A DNA stretch of 64,000 bases from DASQFQ01 sp963722815 (lineage in GTDB: Bacteria > Actinomycetota > Thermoleophilia > Solirubrobacterales > Solirubrobacteraceae): NCBI GenBank assembly GCA_963722815.1, contig CAVROM010000007.1, positions 186,001 to 250,000 of the forward strand, read 5' to 3'. Below the pieces are notes generated by a model. It searched no databases. It worked only from the letters and a program-made list of their open reading frames with translations, and was not told the DNA's origin. This document shows, piece after piece, positions 34,277-46,012 of this stretch. Made by a program: the position numbers and the translations under genes. Each line of letters starts with the position of its first letter. Within the stretch, counting starts at the first letter, position 1.

Positions 34277-36382
34277 ATGATTCGATCGTCTCGCCTGAGG
34301 GCGGCGATTCTGGCTGCGCTCTTCGCGGCCATCCTCACGACGACGGCGTACGCGGGCGTTGCCCGGTGCCACCGCACCGTCAACGGCACCAAGTTCAACG
34401 ATCTCAACGGCAACGGCAAGCGCGACGCCGGCGAGCCGGGGCTCGCGGGCTGGCGCATCTGGGCGGACTACGACGACGACGGCGTCCGCGACACCGGCGA
34501 GCCGTACGACGACACGGACTCCCTCGGCCGCTACTCGCTCGTCGTCACCAACACCACGGCCTACCGCCTGCGCGAGCAGCGCCCCTCCGGCGGCAACGGC
34601 GGCTGGAAGTGCTCGTACCCGAACGCGTCGACGTCCGGCGGCTTCGCCTCCGGCAAGGGCGGGGACTTCGGCTGCGGCTGGGGCCCGATCACGTCCGACG
34701 CGGTCAACGGCAAGGACTTCGGCAACTACAAGCAGCCCAAGATCACCGTCATCAAGAAGCTCGTCCCCGCCGCCGATCCCGGGCGCTTCGACCTCAAGGT
34801 CGACAGCACGGTCGTCAAGGCGGCGGCCGGCGACGGCGGCAGCGGCAGCACACTCGTCAGCCCGGGCGCGCACCTCGTGAGCGAGACCGCCGCGGCCGGC
34901 ACCGACCTGGCGGACTACAAGGCAGAGATCTCCTGCAACACGGCGACCGCGAAGACGTACGGGCCGGGCTGGGTCCACCCGCAGTCGGGCGATGAGGTCA
35001 CCTGCACGATCACCAACACCCGCCTCGGCAAGGTCGAGATCGCCAAGGTCACCGACCCGCACGAGACGAGCGGCACGCAGTTCGGCTTCACCGGCTTCGC
35101 GGGCGCCTTCAACCTGCCCGACGGCGGCGTGAAGACGATCACGCGCGTGGCGCCGAGCGCGACGCCCTACGCGGTGACCGAGTCGGCCGCCTCCGGCTAC
35201 CGGCTCTCGTCGATCACCTGCACCGACGGCGACAGCACCGGCGCGATCGGCACGCGGACCGCGAGCATCAAGGTCGCGGCGGGCGAGACCGTCCGCTGCA
35301 CGTTCGTCAACACGAAGCTGCACCCGGGCATCGAGGTCGTCAAGTCCGGCCCGGCGCTCGTGCACCACGGCGACAAGATGGACTTCTCGTTCGCGGTGCG
35401 CAGCATCGGCAACACGCTGCTGCACGACGTCAAGGTCAGCGACGACAAGTGCTCGCCGGTCTCCGCCACTCCGGTCACCAAGGCCGGCGGCGACCAGGAC
35501 GCGCTGCTCGAGGACGGCGAGGTGTGGACCTACACCTGCACCATGACCGTCCCGGCGCACAGCACGGGTGAGATGGATCCGCTCTGCAACGTCGTCACCG
35601 CCACCGGCAGCGACGAGCAGGACAACCCGGTCAGCGACACCGACCGGCACTGCACGGACATCATCCACCCGGCGATCCACGTCAAGAAGGTCGCCGACCG
35701 CGCGACTGCGCAGGTGGGCGACACCATCGGCTACCGCTTCGACGTCACCAACCCCGGTGATACCGGCCTGACCGTGACGCTCCGCGACGCGCGCTGTGAC
35801 TCTGGTTCGATCGCGGGCCCGCAGAAGCTGGCCGGCGACACGGACGACCTCCTGGAGCCGGACGAGCAGTGGCGCTACACGTGCACGCACAAGGTCACCG
35901 CGAGCGACCCCGACCCGCTGCCCAACACGGTGCACGTCACGGGCAGAGACAAGATCGGCGGGCCCTCGGGCACCGTCGAGGACGAGGACTCCGCCGTGGT
36001 CGACCTCATCCAGCCCACGGTCAAGCCGCCCGCCCCGCAGCAGCAGGTGCTCGCGGCCGAGCAGCAGTCCACGCCCCGCGGCCGTGCACGCCTGTCGGGT
36101 TCGAGCGGCTGTGTCTACAAGCCGTTCAACGCGACCGTCCGCGGCCGCCAGATCCGCCGCGTCACGTTCTTCGTGGACGGGCGCCGGATCGTCATCCGCA
36201 CGGCCAAGAGCGGCCAGCGCACCTTCAAGGCGCGCATCCGCCCCGGCCGCCTCAGCGTCGGAGTGCACCGGGTCACCGCCCGGGTCGTGTTCCGCACCGC
36301 ATCCCGGACCCGCGCGCGCACGCTGGTGCTCAGCTTCCAGCACTGCGCCGGGCTCGCCTCGTCACCCCGGTTCACCGGGTGA
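34277..36382 (+). CDS. Large secreted protein with SdrD-B-like and DUF11-like repeat domains
   Basis: 701 residues. Signal peptide RLRAAILAALFAAILTTTAYA, then VNGTKFNDLNGNGKRDAGEP, a typical SdrD B-like Ca-binding start (D-x-N-x-N-G-x-x-D), with a second DDDGVRDTGEP soon after. Further modules: prealbumin-like repeats (KITVIKKLVP...; KVEIAKVTDP...; CTFVNTKL) and two DUF11-like modules (IEVVKSGPALVHHGDKMDFS; IHVKKVADRATAQVGDTIGY). The last 100 residues form a basic Ig-like module (RRVTFFVDGRRIVIRTAKSG). Many paired Cys. No LPxTG or membrane tail. Aggagg lies nine bases before ATG 34277; TGA overlaps the next gene's ATG. Likely a cell-surface or matrix protein. Confidence 0.85.
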   Translation: MIRSSRLRAAILAALFAAILTTTAYAGVARCHRTVNGTKFNDLNGNGKRDAGEPGLAGWRIWADYDDDGVRDTGEPYDDTDSLGRYSLVVTNTTAYRLREQRPSGGNGGWKCSYPNASTSGGFASGKGGDFGCGWGPITSDAVNGKDFGNYKQPKITVIKKLVPAADPGRFDLKVDSTVVKAAAGDGGSGSTLVSPGAHLVSETAAAGTDLADYKAEISCNTATAKTYGPGWVHPQSGDEVTCTITNTRLGKVEIAKVTDPHETSGTQFGFTGFAGAFNLPDGGVKTITRVAPSATPYAVTESAASGYRLSSITCTDGDSTGAIGTRTASIKVAAGETVRCTFVNTKLHPGIEVVKSGPALVHHGDKMDFSFAVRSIGNTLLHDVKVSDDKCSPVSATPVTKAGGDQDALLEDGEVWTYTCTMTVPAHSTGEMDPLCNVVTATGSDEQDNPVSDTDRHCTDIIHPAIHVKKVADRATAQVGDTIGYRFDVTNPGDTGLTVTLRDARCDSGSIAGPQKLAGDTDDLLEPDEQWRYTCTHKVTASDPDPLPNTVHVTGRDKIGGPSGTVEDEDSAVVDLIQPTVKPPAPQQQVLAAEQQSTPRGRARLSGSSGCVYKPFNATVRGRQIRRVTFFVDGRRIVIRTAKSGQRTFKARIRPGRLSVGVHRVTARVVFRTASRTRARTLVLSFQHCAGLASSPRFTG

Positions 36383-37042
36383 TGCGGACCTGGCTGCCAG
36401 TCCTGCCACTGGTCGCCGCCGCGCTCGCCGTCCCTGCGACGGCGAGCGCGGATGTCCGGCTCTCGACCGAGCACTCGGTCACCCGCTGGGCCCACACGAA
36501 CCTCCTGGGCAAGGTGCGGGCGAAGCCGAACCGGCACAGCCGCGCGATCGCGCGGCTGCGCTGGCAGACCGAGGACGGGCCGCCCGAGGTCTACGTCGTC
36601 CTCCGCAGCCGGCGGGTCGGCGGCGCGACGTGGATGCAGATCCGCGTTCCGGGCCGGCCCAACGGCCGCACCGGCTGGGTCCACCGCGACGCGCTCAGCT
36701 CCCTGCACAAGATCCACACGGCGCTGACGATCAGCCAGCGCACGCTCACCGCGACGCTGACGAAGCGCGGCCGGGTGATCTGGCGCTCGCGCGTCGGCAT
36801 GGGCGCGCCCGGCACCCCGACCCCGAAGGGCCGCTTCTGGATCCGCGAGCGCCTGCACGGCTCCGGCGGCTCGTTCGGGCCATGGGCGTTCGGGACGAGC
36901 GCCTACTCCAACGTGCTGACCGACTGGCCCGGCGGCGGCGTGATCGGCATCCACGGCACCGACCAGCCGGGGCTGATCCCCGGCCGGCCGTCCCATGGCT
37001 GCGTGCGCGTGCCGAACTGGAAGGTGAGCCGGCTCGCGAAGC

Positions 37043-38686
<1,644 letters not shown>

Positions 38687-38699
38687 CCGGATGCCCTCC

Positions 38700-39941
38700 C
38701 TACTGCGCCTTGGCCTGGATCAGGTCGCCCTGGAGCTTCCAGTTCTGGCCGTCGAACTTGATGATCTGCATGGCCTCGAGCGGATAGCCGTCGTCCGGCG
38801 AGGTCTCGATCTTCTCACCCGGGAGCAAGGTGCCCTGCTCGAGCGTCATGTTCCGCACCGCGTCCATCAGCGCGGCGCGCGTCGGCTTCTTCATCTGCTC
38901 GAGCGCCTTGGCCATCGTGGTCGCCGCGGTCCAGCCGTACATGTTGAAGGCGTCCTCGGGATCGGCCTTGGGCGCGTACTGCTTCATCGCGTCCTTGTAC
39001 TCCTTCATCGCCGCGTCGTCGGCCCACTGCGGGTCCTGCGGGTCCTTGAAGTACGACGTCGAGATCGCGCCCTTGGCGTTCGCCAGCCCGACCGGCTTGA
39101 GCACGAGGTTCTTGTCCGCGCCGACGTTGTTGAGGATCTGCAACGGCTTCCAGCCGCTCTTGGCCACCGTCGCGATGCCCTGGGCGGCGAACTTCGGCGT
39201 GGTGATGCTCAGGAACGTGTCGGCGCCGGAGCGCGCGAGCCGGCCGACCTGGGCCGCGACCGTCGGGTCGGTGGCGTTGTAGCTCTCCGCCTTGACGATC
39301 TTGATGTCGCTGCCGGAGATGCCCTCCTTGAAGCCGCCCAGGAGGTCCTTGCCGAAGCCGTCGTTCTGGTACAGCACCGCGACCTTGGCGTTCGGCTTCT
39401 CTTTCTTGAGGTAGTCGGCGTAGACCTTGGCCTCGGTGACGTAGTTGGGCTGCCAGCCGATCGTGTACGGGTGCGCCTTGATGTCCTTGCCCCAGTCCGA
39501 CGCGCCGGTGGCGACGTAGAGCTGCGGCACCTTCTGCTGATTGAGGAAGTCCCAGATCGCCAGGTTGTTCGGCGTCCCCAGCGTGTTGAACATCGCGAAC
39601 ACCTTGTCCTGTTGGACCAGGCGCTTCGCGTTCTGCAGCGCCTTCGGCGGCTCGTAGCCGTCGTCGAGCGTGATGAAGTCGATCTTGCGCCCGTTCACGC
39701 CGCCCTTGGCGTTGATGAACTTGAAGTACGCCTTCGCGCCCTCGCCGATCGTGCCGTAGGCCGAGGCGGGGCCGCTGAACGGATACGAGCCGCCGAGCTT
39801 GACCGACGTCTTGGTGATGCCGGGATCCGCAGCCGCGCCCCCGCCGCCGCCACCGCCCCCGCTGTCGTCACGACCGCACGCCGCCGGCACCAGCGCCAGC
39901 GCGGCGACCATCACCAGCCACAGCCACTTCAGCGATCTCAT
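38700..39941 (-). CDS. Liv-type ABC transporter substrate-binding lipoprotein
   Basis: 413 residues, no frame break. Lipoprotein signal: WLWLVMVAALALVPAAC with Cys about residue 22, then a poly-Gly linker. The periplasmic-binding fold type I (Peripla_BP_6) begins KLGGSYPFSGPASAYG, with FITLDDGYEPPKALQNAKRL and later VAVLYQNDGFGKDLLGGFK and AFNMYGWTAATTMAKALEQM. It captures a branched-chain amino acid or, given the acyl-CoA ligase next to it, possibly an organic acid. ATG at 39941 overlaps the livM stop (ATGA). Acts outside the membrane with LivH, LivM, LivG and LivF. Confidence 0.92.
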   Translation of the reverse strand: MRSLKWLWLVMVAALALVPAACGRDDSGGGGGGGGAAADPGITKTSVKLGGSYPFSGPASAYGTIGEGAKAYFKFINAKGGVNGRKIDFITLDDGYEPPKALQNAKRLVQQDKVFAMFNTLGTPNNLAIWDFLNQQKVPQLYVATGASDWGKDIKAHPYTIGWQPNYVTEAKVYADYLKKEKPNAKVAVLYQNDGFGKDLLGGFKEGISGSDIKIVKAESYNATDPTVAAQVGRLARSGADTFLSITTPKFAAQGIATVAKSGWKPLQILNNVGADKNLVLKPVGLANAKGAISTSYFKDPQDPQWADDAAMKEYKDAMKQYAPKADPEDAFNMYGWTAATTMAKALEQMKKPTRAALMDAVRNMTLEQGTLLPGEKIETSPDDGYPLEAMQIIKFDGQNWKLQGDLIQAKAQ

Positions 39942-40908
39942 CCTCGCTCCTCCCCTTGGTTGACCATGCCCAGGCGCTCCGCAGCACGCCCATCACGCCG
40001 CCGCGGAACGCATACATGCAGGCGATCAGCGTCGCCCCGTAGATCACGCCCGACAGCGCCTCGTCGACGTCCGATGTCCACACCGGCACGAAGACGATGA
40101 AGAACGCGCCGAACACCGCTCCCGCCACCGTCGCCAGCCCGCCGACCACGATCGCGGCCAGGAACGCGAACGAGATCGTGAGCGTGAACGACTCGGGCGC
40201 GACGAAGCCGTTGGCGAACGTGAAGAGCGCGCCCGCGATCCCCGCGTAGGCGGCGCTGAACCCGAACGCGCGCGTCTTGAACGTCGCCAGGTTGACGCCC
40301 ATCGTGCGCGCCGCGGTCTCGTCGTCGCGCATCGCGATCAGCGCGCGCCCGCTGCCGCGCCGCACGACACCCGCCGCGAACCAGAACAGCGGAATGGCCG
40401 CGATCAGCGCGATGAAGTAGAGGTTCTGGTCGTCGGCGAGGCCGGACCAGGAGGGCGGCGCCGGCTGATCCACGGTGAGGCCCTGGGTGCCGCCGGTAAG
40501 GCCGTCGAAGCGCTTGATCAGCACCGGCGTCGCGATCGCCACCGCGAGCGTGACCAGCGCGAGGTAGAGCCCGCGCAGCCGCAACGCGGGCAGGCCGAGC
40601 GCGAAGCCGGCGGCAAAGCACACGAGGCCGGCGGCCGGGACGGTCAGCAGGTGCGGGATCGCAGTGCGGTCGAGCAGGATCGCGCCGGTGTAGGCGCCGA
40701 GGCAGAAGAACGCCCCGTGCCCGAGCGAGATCTGGCCGCTGTAGCCCACCAGCACGTTGAGCCCGAGCACCGCAATCGCGTAGATGATCACCAGCGTGAG
40801 CTGCGACACGCGGTAGGGCCCGAAGAAGAACGGCAGCCCGATCGCGATCGCCAGCGCCGCGGCGAGGCCCACGCGGCGCGCCCACGGTGAGGTGAGGAGG
40901 CGCCTCAC
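39938..40908 (-). CDS. livM: Liv-type ABC transporter permease LivM
   Basis: About 320 residues with roughly ten hydrophobic segments. Family blocks: VIIYAIAVLGLNVLVGYSGQ, SLGHGAFFCLGAYTGA (LivM signature), GLPALRLRGLYLALVTLA, TGGTQGL and AMRDDETAARTMGVNLATFK (the EAA-like loop that contacts the ATPases). GTG at 40908 overlaps the stop of a 14-codon mini-ORF created by a duplication. As given, the frame misses its stop; an indel near 39980 leads to the end RLGMVNQGEERG with a TGA at 39940-39938 overlapping the next ATG, which is preferred. Confidence 0.9.
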
Positions 40909-40976
40909 GCCCGCACCACCTCCGGCGATCCGAACCGGCCTTCCCTCACGCTCGCACCACCTCCGGCGATCCGAAC
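40903..40976. repeat. 41-bp tandem duplication across the livH-livM junction
   Basis: Two copies of a 33-base segment (40903-40935 and 40944-40976), spaced 41 bases, differ at one position. The segment encodes the last residues of LivH (FGSPEVVRA), its stop and the GTG of the next reading frame. Because 41 is not a multiple of three, the extra copy is a separate open frame of 14 codons (40949-40905) whose GTG overlaps the livH stop and whose TGA overlaps the livM GTG. Confidence 0.9.
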
Positions 40977-41827
40977 AATCCGTTCGGCCGCACCAGCAGC
41001 ACCACGAAGATGATCGCCAGCGGCACGAGGATCGTCAGGTCGGAGCCGATGAAACCGATGTACTCGCCGGCCAGCGTCTCGGCCACGCCGATGATCCAGC
41101 CGCCGATCACGGCGCCCTTGGGGGAGTCGAAGCCGCCGAGCGTGGCCGCGGCGAACGAGTAGACGAGCACGCCGCCCATGAAGTTGACGTCGAGGAAGAG
41201 CTGCGGCGCCACCAGCACCCCGGCCAGCGCCCCGAGCAGCGCGGCGAGGCCCCAGCCGATCATCAGCGTGCGCCCGACGCTGATCCCCACCAGCGGCGCC
41301 GACTCCGGGTTCGCCGCCGCGGCCCGCATCGCCAGCCCGAGCTTCGTCTTCTGGAACAGCAGGTAGAGGAGGCCGACGACCACGAGCAGCACGGCGACGA
41401 TGCCGAGCGACTCGTAGGACAGGTTGACGCCGGCGACATCCGCGCTGCCGTCGGGGAGCGCGCGCGGGAAGCCGCGGTTGTTGAAGCCCCAGATCCAGCC
41501 CGCGAGGGAGTTGACGAGGATGAACAGCCCGAGCGTGACGATCAGGATCGTCAGCGGGTCCTGGCCCTCGACCGGCCGGATCACCACGCGCTCGATCACC
41601 ATCCCGCCGATGAACGAGCCGGCCAGCGCGCCGAGCAGCGCGACCCCGAGCGGGAGACCGGCCTGGACGAGCGCCCACGCCCCGAAGGTCGAGAACATCG
41701 CCATCTCGCCCTGGGCGAAGTTGACGATCCCGGTCGAGCGGAAGATCAGCACGAGCGCGAGCGCCAGCGCGCCGTAGATCGACCCGATGGCGATCCCGTC
41801 GATCACGAGCTGGATGAACTGCGCCAC
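40946..41827 (-). CDS. livH: Liv-type ABC transporter permease LivH
   Basis: 293 residues, no frame break, about eight hydrophobic segments. Family blocks: VIDGIAIGSIYGALALALVLIF, GIVNFAQGEMAMFSTFGAW (LivH signature), RPVEGQDPLTILIVTLGLF, KTKLGLAMRAAAANPESAPL (EAA-like loop) and LVYSFAAATLGGFDSPKGAV. Forms the membrane channel with LivM. GTG at 41827 follows the livF TGA directly. The C-terminal FGSPEVVRA is repeated downstream by the duplication described at 40903-40976. Confidence 0.94.
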   Translation of the reverse strand: MAQFIQLVIDGIAIGSIYGALALALVLIFRSTGIVNFAQGEMAMFSTFGAWALVQAGLPLGVALLGALAGSFIGGMVIERVVIRPVEGQDPLTILIVTLGLFILVNSLAGWIWGFNNRGFPRALPDGSADVAGVNLSYESLGIVAVLLVVVGLLYLLFQKTKLGLAMRAAAANPESAPLVGISVGRTLMIGWGLAALLGALAGVLVAPQLFLDVNFMGGVLVYSFAAATLGGFDSPKGAVIGGWIIGVAETLAGEYIGFIGSDLTILVPLAIIFVVLLVRPNGLFGSPEVVRA

Positions 41828-42534
<707 letters not shown>

Positions 42535-42538
<4 letters not shown>

Positions 42539-43293
42539 GCCGGCGCTCCCAGGTACGCCTCGATCACATGCGGGTCCTCCTGGACCTCGGCGGGCTTGCC
42601 GTCGGCGATCTCGCGCCCGAAGTCGAGCACCACGACGTGGTCGGAGATCCGCATCACCATGCCCATGGCGTGCTCGACGAGCAGGATCGTCAGCTCGTAC
42701 TCGTCGCGCAGGGCCAGCAGCAGGTCGGCCAGCGTCTCGACCTCGCCGTGGCTGAGGCCGCCGGCCGGCTCGTCGAGCAGCAGCAGCTTCGGGCGCGTGC
42801 AGAGCGCGCGCGCCAGCTCGACCCGCTTGAGCGTGCCGTAGGGGAGGCCGACGGCGGGACGGTCGGCGACGCCGGCAAGCTCGAGGCGGGCGAGCGTGCG
42901 GTCGGCCGACTCGCGCAGCTCGCGCTCGGCGCGGCGCGAGGCCGGCAGTCCGAGCCCGTCGGCGATGAACGAGCCCTTGCCGGTGTGGTGCGCGCCGAGC
43001 ATCACGTTCTCGCGCACGGTCAGCGAGTGCGCGAGCCCGAGGTTCTGGAACGTGCGCGCGATGCCGAGCGGCGCGATCTCGTGCGGCGCGCGCGCGAGCA
43101 GGTCCTCGCCCTCGAACGTGATCGACCCCGCGTCGGGGCGCGCGAGCCGGCTGATGCAGTTGAACAGCGTCGTCTTGCCGGCACCGTTCGGTCCGATCAG
43201 CCCGCAGATCTCGCCTCCCGCGACCTCGAAGGTGGGCCCGTCGAGCGCGACGACGCCCCCGAAGCGGACCACCACATCCTTGACGGACAGCAT
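42535..43293 (-). CDS. livG: Liv-type ABC transporter ATP-binding protein LivG
   Basis: 252 residues, complete. Walker A GPNGAGKTTLFN near residue 36, ARTFQNLGLAHSLTVRENVM (LivG-specific Q-loop region), LPYGTLKRVELARALC in place of the LSGGQ signature, Walker B LLLLDEPAGGLS and VEHAMGMVMRISDHVVVLDFG. The degenerate signature YGTLKR is common in LivG. ATG at 43293 with an agaggg stretch before it, 29 bases after the UDG-like gene, which suggests one transcript from the GT4-PHP gene down to the acyl-CoA ligase. Confidence 0.94.
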
Positions 43294-43322
43294 TCGTCCC
43301 CTCTCCCGCGAGGGAGGCTACC

Positions 43323-43979
43323 TCAGTAGGGAGGGAAGTCACCCCACCAGGCGCCGAGCGCCCGGAAGGCGGTCCAGAACGCGCGCTTGGCGTCCTCTTC
43401 GTCGAGGCAGTCGTCGATGTCCGGGACCACGAGCGCCTCGATCGAGGGCGTGAGCGTCTGCACCTCGCCGGGCCGCTCCTCGACCGTGCGGGCGAGCGGC
43501 AGCGCGAGCTCGTTGAGCGTGGCGAGCGCCTCGGCGCCCATGACCACGACGATCTTGGGCTGGACGATCGCGATCTCCTCGACCAGCCGCGCCAGGCACT
43601 CGGGCGCCGCCAGCGACGTGTCGGCGACCGGGCACTTCACGCACAGCGTGCCGTAGACCGCGAGCGGATCGATGTCGAGCCGCCGCAGCGACTTCATCAG
43701 CGCCGAGCCGGAGCGCCCGTAGAACGCGACGCCCTCCTCGATCTCCGACGGCGCGGGCGCGTACTTGAGCAGGAAGACGTCGGCCTGCGGGTGGCCCGAG
43801 CCGAGCACCGGCATCAGGTTGCCGCGCGGGCAGCTGCTGCAGCCCTGGAGGTCGCGGGTGAACTCGTTGAGCTCGCGGATCGCTCGCTCCAGGTACTTCT
43901 CGCGGATCTCGTCGTCGGTGGCCGGCATCCCGCCGAGGGGTTTGGCCGTCGCCCCTCCTTCTCCTTGCGACTGCATCAT
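43323..43979 (-). CDS. Divergent uracil-DNA-glycosylase-superfamily protein
   Basis: 218 residues, no frame break. Cys47 and Cys50 (CSSCPRGNLMPVLGSG) plus Cys113/116/128 (TLCVKCP...PECLARL) match the iron-sulfur cluster ligands of family 4/5 uracil-DNA glycosylases, and IVQPKIVVVMGAEAL is the matching core strand. But motif 1, normally GEAPGxxED, reads LKYAPAPSEIEEG, and the HPSP motif 2 is missing (PSIEALVVPDIDD in that place). It may therefore be an inactive or altered-substrate member. ATG at 43979 overlaps the stop of the GT4-PHP gene (ATGA); an ATG one codon later is possible. Confidence 0.75.
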   Translation of the reverse strand: MMQSQGEGGATAKPLGGMPATDDEIREKYLERAIRELNEFTRDLQGCSSCPRGNLMPVLGSGHPQADVFLLKYAPAPSEIEEGVAFYGRSGSALMKSLRRLDIDPLAVYGTLCVKCPVADTSLAAPECLARLVEEIAIVQPKIVVVMGAEALATLNELALPLARTVEERPGEVQTLTPSIEALVVPDIDDCLDEEDAKRAFWTAFRALGAWWGDFPPY

Positions 43980-45867
43980 TGGTTGCGCGCGACCTTCCGC
44001 ACGCGACGCTGGCGGGCCGCCCGGCGCGCGCCCGGCGGCGTCGCCTTGGTCTGGAGGAACTTGAGCGCCTGCACGTAGAGAAGGGACTGCGGCTTGCGGA
44101 CGATGTCGGCGGCGCGGAGCGACTCGAGGAACTCCTCGGGACCGTCGAAGTCCCGCATCCGGATGCGGACGGAGCCCAGGCCCTGCGGCACGTGCGCGTC
44201 AGAGCCTGCGCCTCCCACGATGCGGTACTTCGCCGCGAAGCGGACCGCCTCCTCGTTGAAGGCCGCGATCGCCACGCGCGCGTTGAAGACCTCGAGCGCG
44301 TCGATGTCCTCCACCACCGCGAGCAGGTGCTCGTAGTCGGGCACCGAGTGCATGCGGTCGAACGGGTGCGGCACGTAGACGAGGCCGCCCTGGCGCTTGA
44401 TCTCGGCGATCGTCTCCTCGAGCGTCATCCCGCGCGGGATCTTCTCCTCGATGAAGAGGCCGATCACCTCGCCCTGGTCGGCGGTCTTGACCTCCTCCGC
44501 CACGATCACCTTGACGCCGAACTCGGCCGCCTTGGCGCGCGCGTCGTGGGCGCCGGAGATCTCGTTGTGGTCGGTGACCGCGATCGCGCCGAGCCCGGCG
44601 TCGCGAGCGGTGGCGAGCAGCACCTCGACGGGCGTCGCGCAGTCGCTCGAATGGTCGGTGTGCATGTGCAGGTCGACGTCGATCAGCGTGCGGCCGGCGA
44701 TGCGCGCGGCGATCACGGGGTCGCCCTCGGCCGGGTGCCGCCGCGCCGCCACCTCGTCGTAGAGCGTCTGGAAGCCCTGGGCGACGCGCGCCCAGTCGAA
44801 GTCGTCGTGCGCGCGCTGCGCGCTCGCGCGGAGACCCGAGAGCAGCCCGTCGTCGCGGATCAGCCGCTCGAGCTGGGCGGTGAGCGTGTCGACGTCGCCG
44901 GGCTCGAACAGCAGCCCGAGGTCGGCGTCGCGGGTGATGACCTCGGCGTAGGAGCCGAGGTGCGACGCCACCGGCACCGCGCCGGCGCCGAGCGCGCGCA
45001 CGAGCAGTCCGGGCGAGGGGGCGATGCCGTGCGAGGCGGCGACCACCACGTCGGCGGAGGCGAGCACGGCGTCCTCGCTCGTGTCCTCCGCGGAGAGCAC
45101 GTGCACGCGGTCGAGCAGGCGCGAGCGGATCGTCGGCGCGGCGCCGGAGGGGACGAACACGGTCGCCTCCCAGTCGAGCTCGGTCGGCAGCCGCCGCAGC
45201 GCGCGCAGGAAGAGCCGCAGCGCGGCGCGCTCCTCCTGGTCGCAGAACGCGATCCGGATCGGGCCTTCGTGCGGCGGGGCGCGGGAGCGGCGTCGCCCCG
45301 GGCCGCAGCACGGCGTAGTCGGCCGGGAAGATCCGCTGCATCAGCTCGCGCGTGGCCTCGAACGAGGCGCTGCGCGCGTCGAGGCGGCCGAAGAACAGCT
45401 CGACGAAGCGCCGGGCCACCTGGGTGGAGAGCACGCGCTCGGCGGGGGCGTGGAAGGTGCCGACGTTGAGCGAGCGCGAGTGGCGCAGGGCGACCGAGGA
45501 CGCGCTCGGCGCGAACGGCTCGTGGACGTGGACGAACTCGATCGGCGCGGCGGTCAGCGCCTCCTCGATCGTGCGCGAGATGTCCAGCGGCGGCGCCGGG
45601 ATCGCGCCGCGGCGGTTGCCGGCCAGCGGCAGCAGCTCCCCGACGCCGAGCACCCGCACGCCGCCGTCGGGATCGAACAGCTCGCCGCTGCGGATGCAGG
45701 CGGCGCGACTCGCGCACCAGCGCGGGATCGTGCGAGGGCGCGAGCACGACGACGCGGTGCCCGGAGGCGGCCTGCTCGGCGGCGAGGGCACGGACGAAGG
45801 CGTTGACCTCGTGCTCGTCCTCCCAGGGATACGGCGTCACCTGGGCGATGGTGAGAGGCTCCGGCAA
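43976..45867 (-). CDS. GT4 glycosyltransferase fused to a PHP phosphoesterase domain, frameshifted
   Basis: About 630 residues from ATG 45867. The first 380 residues are a GT-B glycosyltransferase: IAQVTPYPWEDEHEVNAFV, FVHVHEPFAPSASS, GTFHAPAERVLS in the N-terminal lobe and LVRALGAGAVPVASHLGSYAEVI, LLFEPGDVDTLTAQLERLI in the nucleotide-sugar lobe. The last 240 residues are a PHP domain: DVDLHMHTDHSSDCATP, IAVTDHNEISGAHDARA, VYVPHPFDRMHS and GGAGSDAHVPQGLGSV supply the metal-binding His/Asp set. Breaks near 45705 and 45290 lie in the glycosyltransferase part only; the PHP part reads without interruption in the same frame as the second lobe. Substrates unknown. Confidence 0.85.
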
Positions 45868-46012
45868 GGCGGCAAGCGTAGCCCAGGGTGGACGAATGGT
45901 CGGGAAATCCAGGCCTTCCTAACGCTTGCATCCCCAACACTCCGGAAACCCTGACTGTTGAGCAGCTCCTGGCTCCCCCCTCTTGGCCGGGTCAACGAAC
46001 GGAAGGTTCCTC

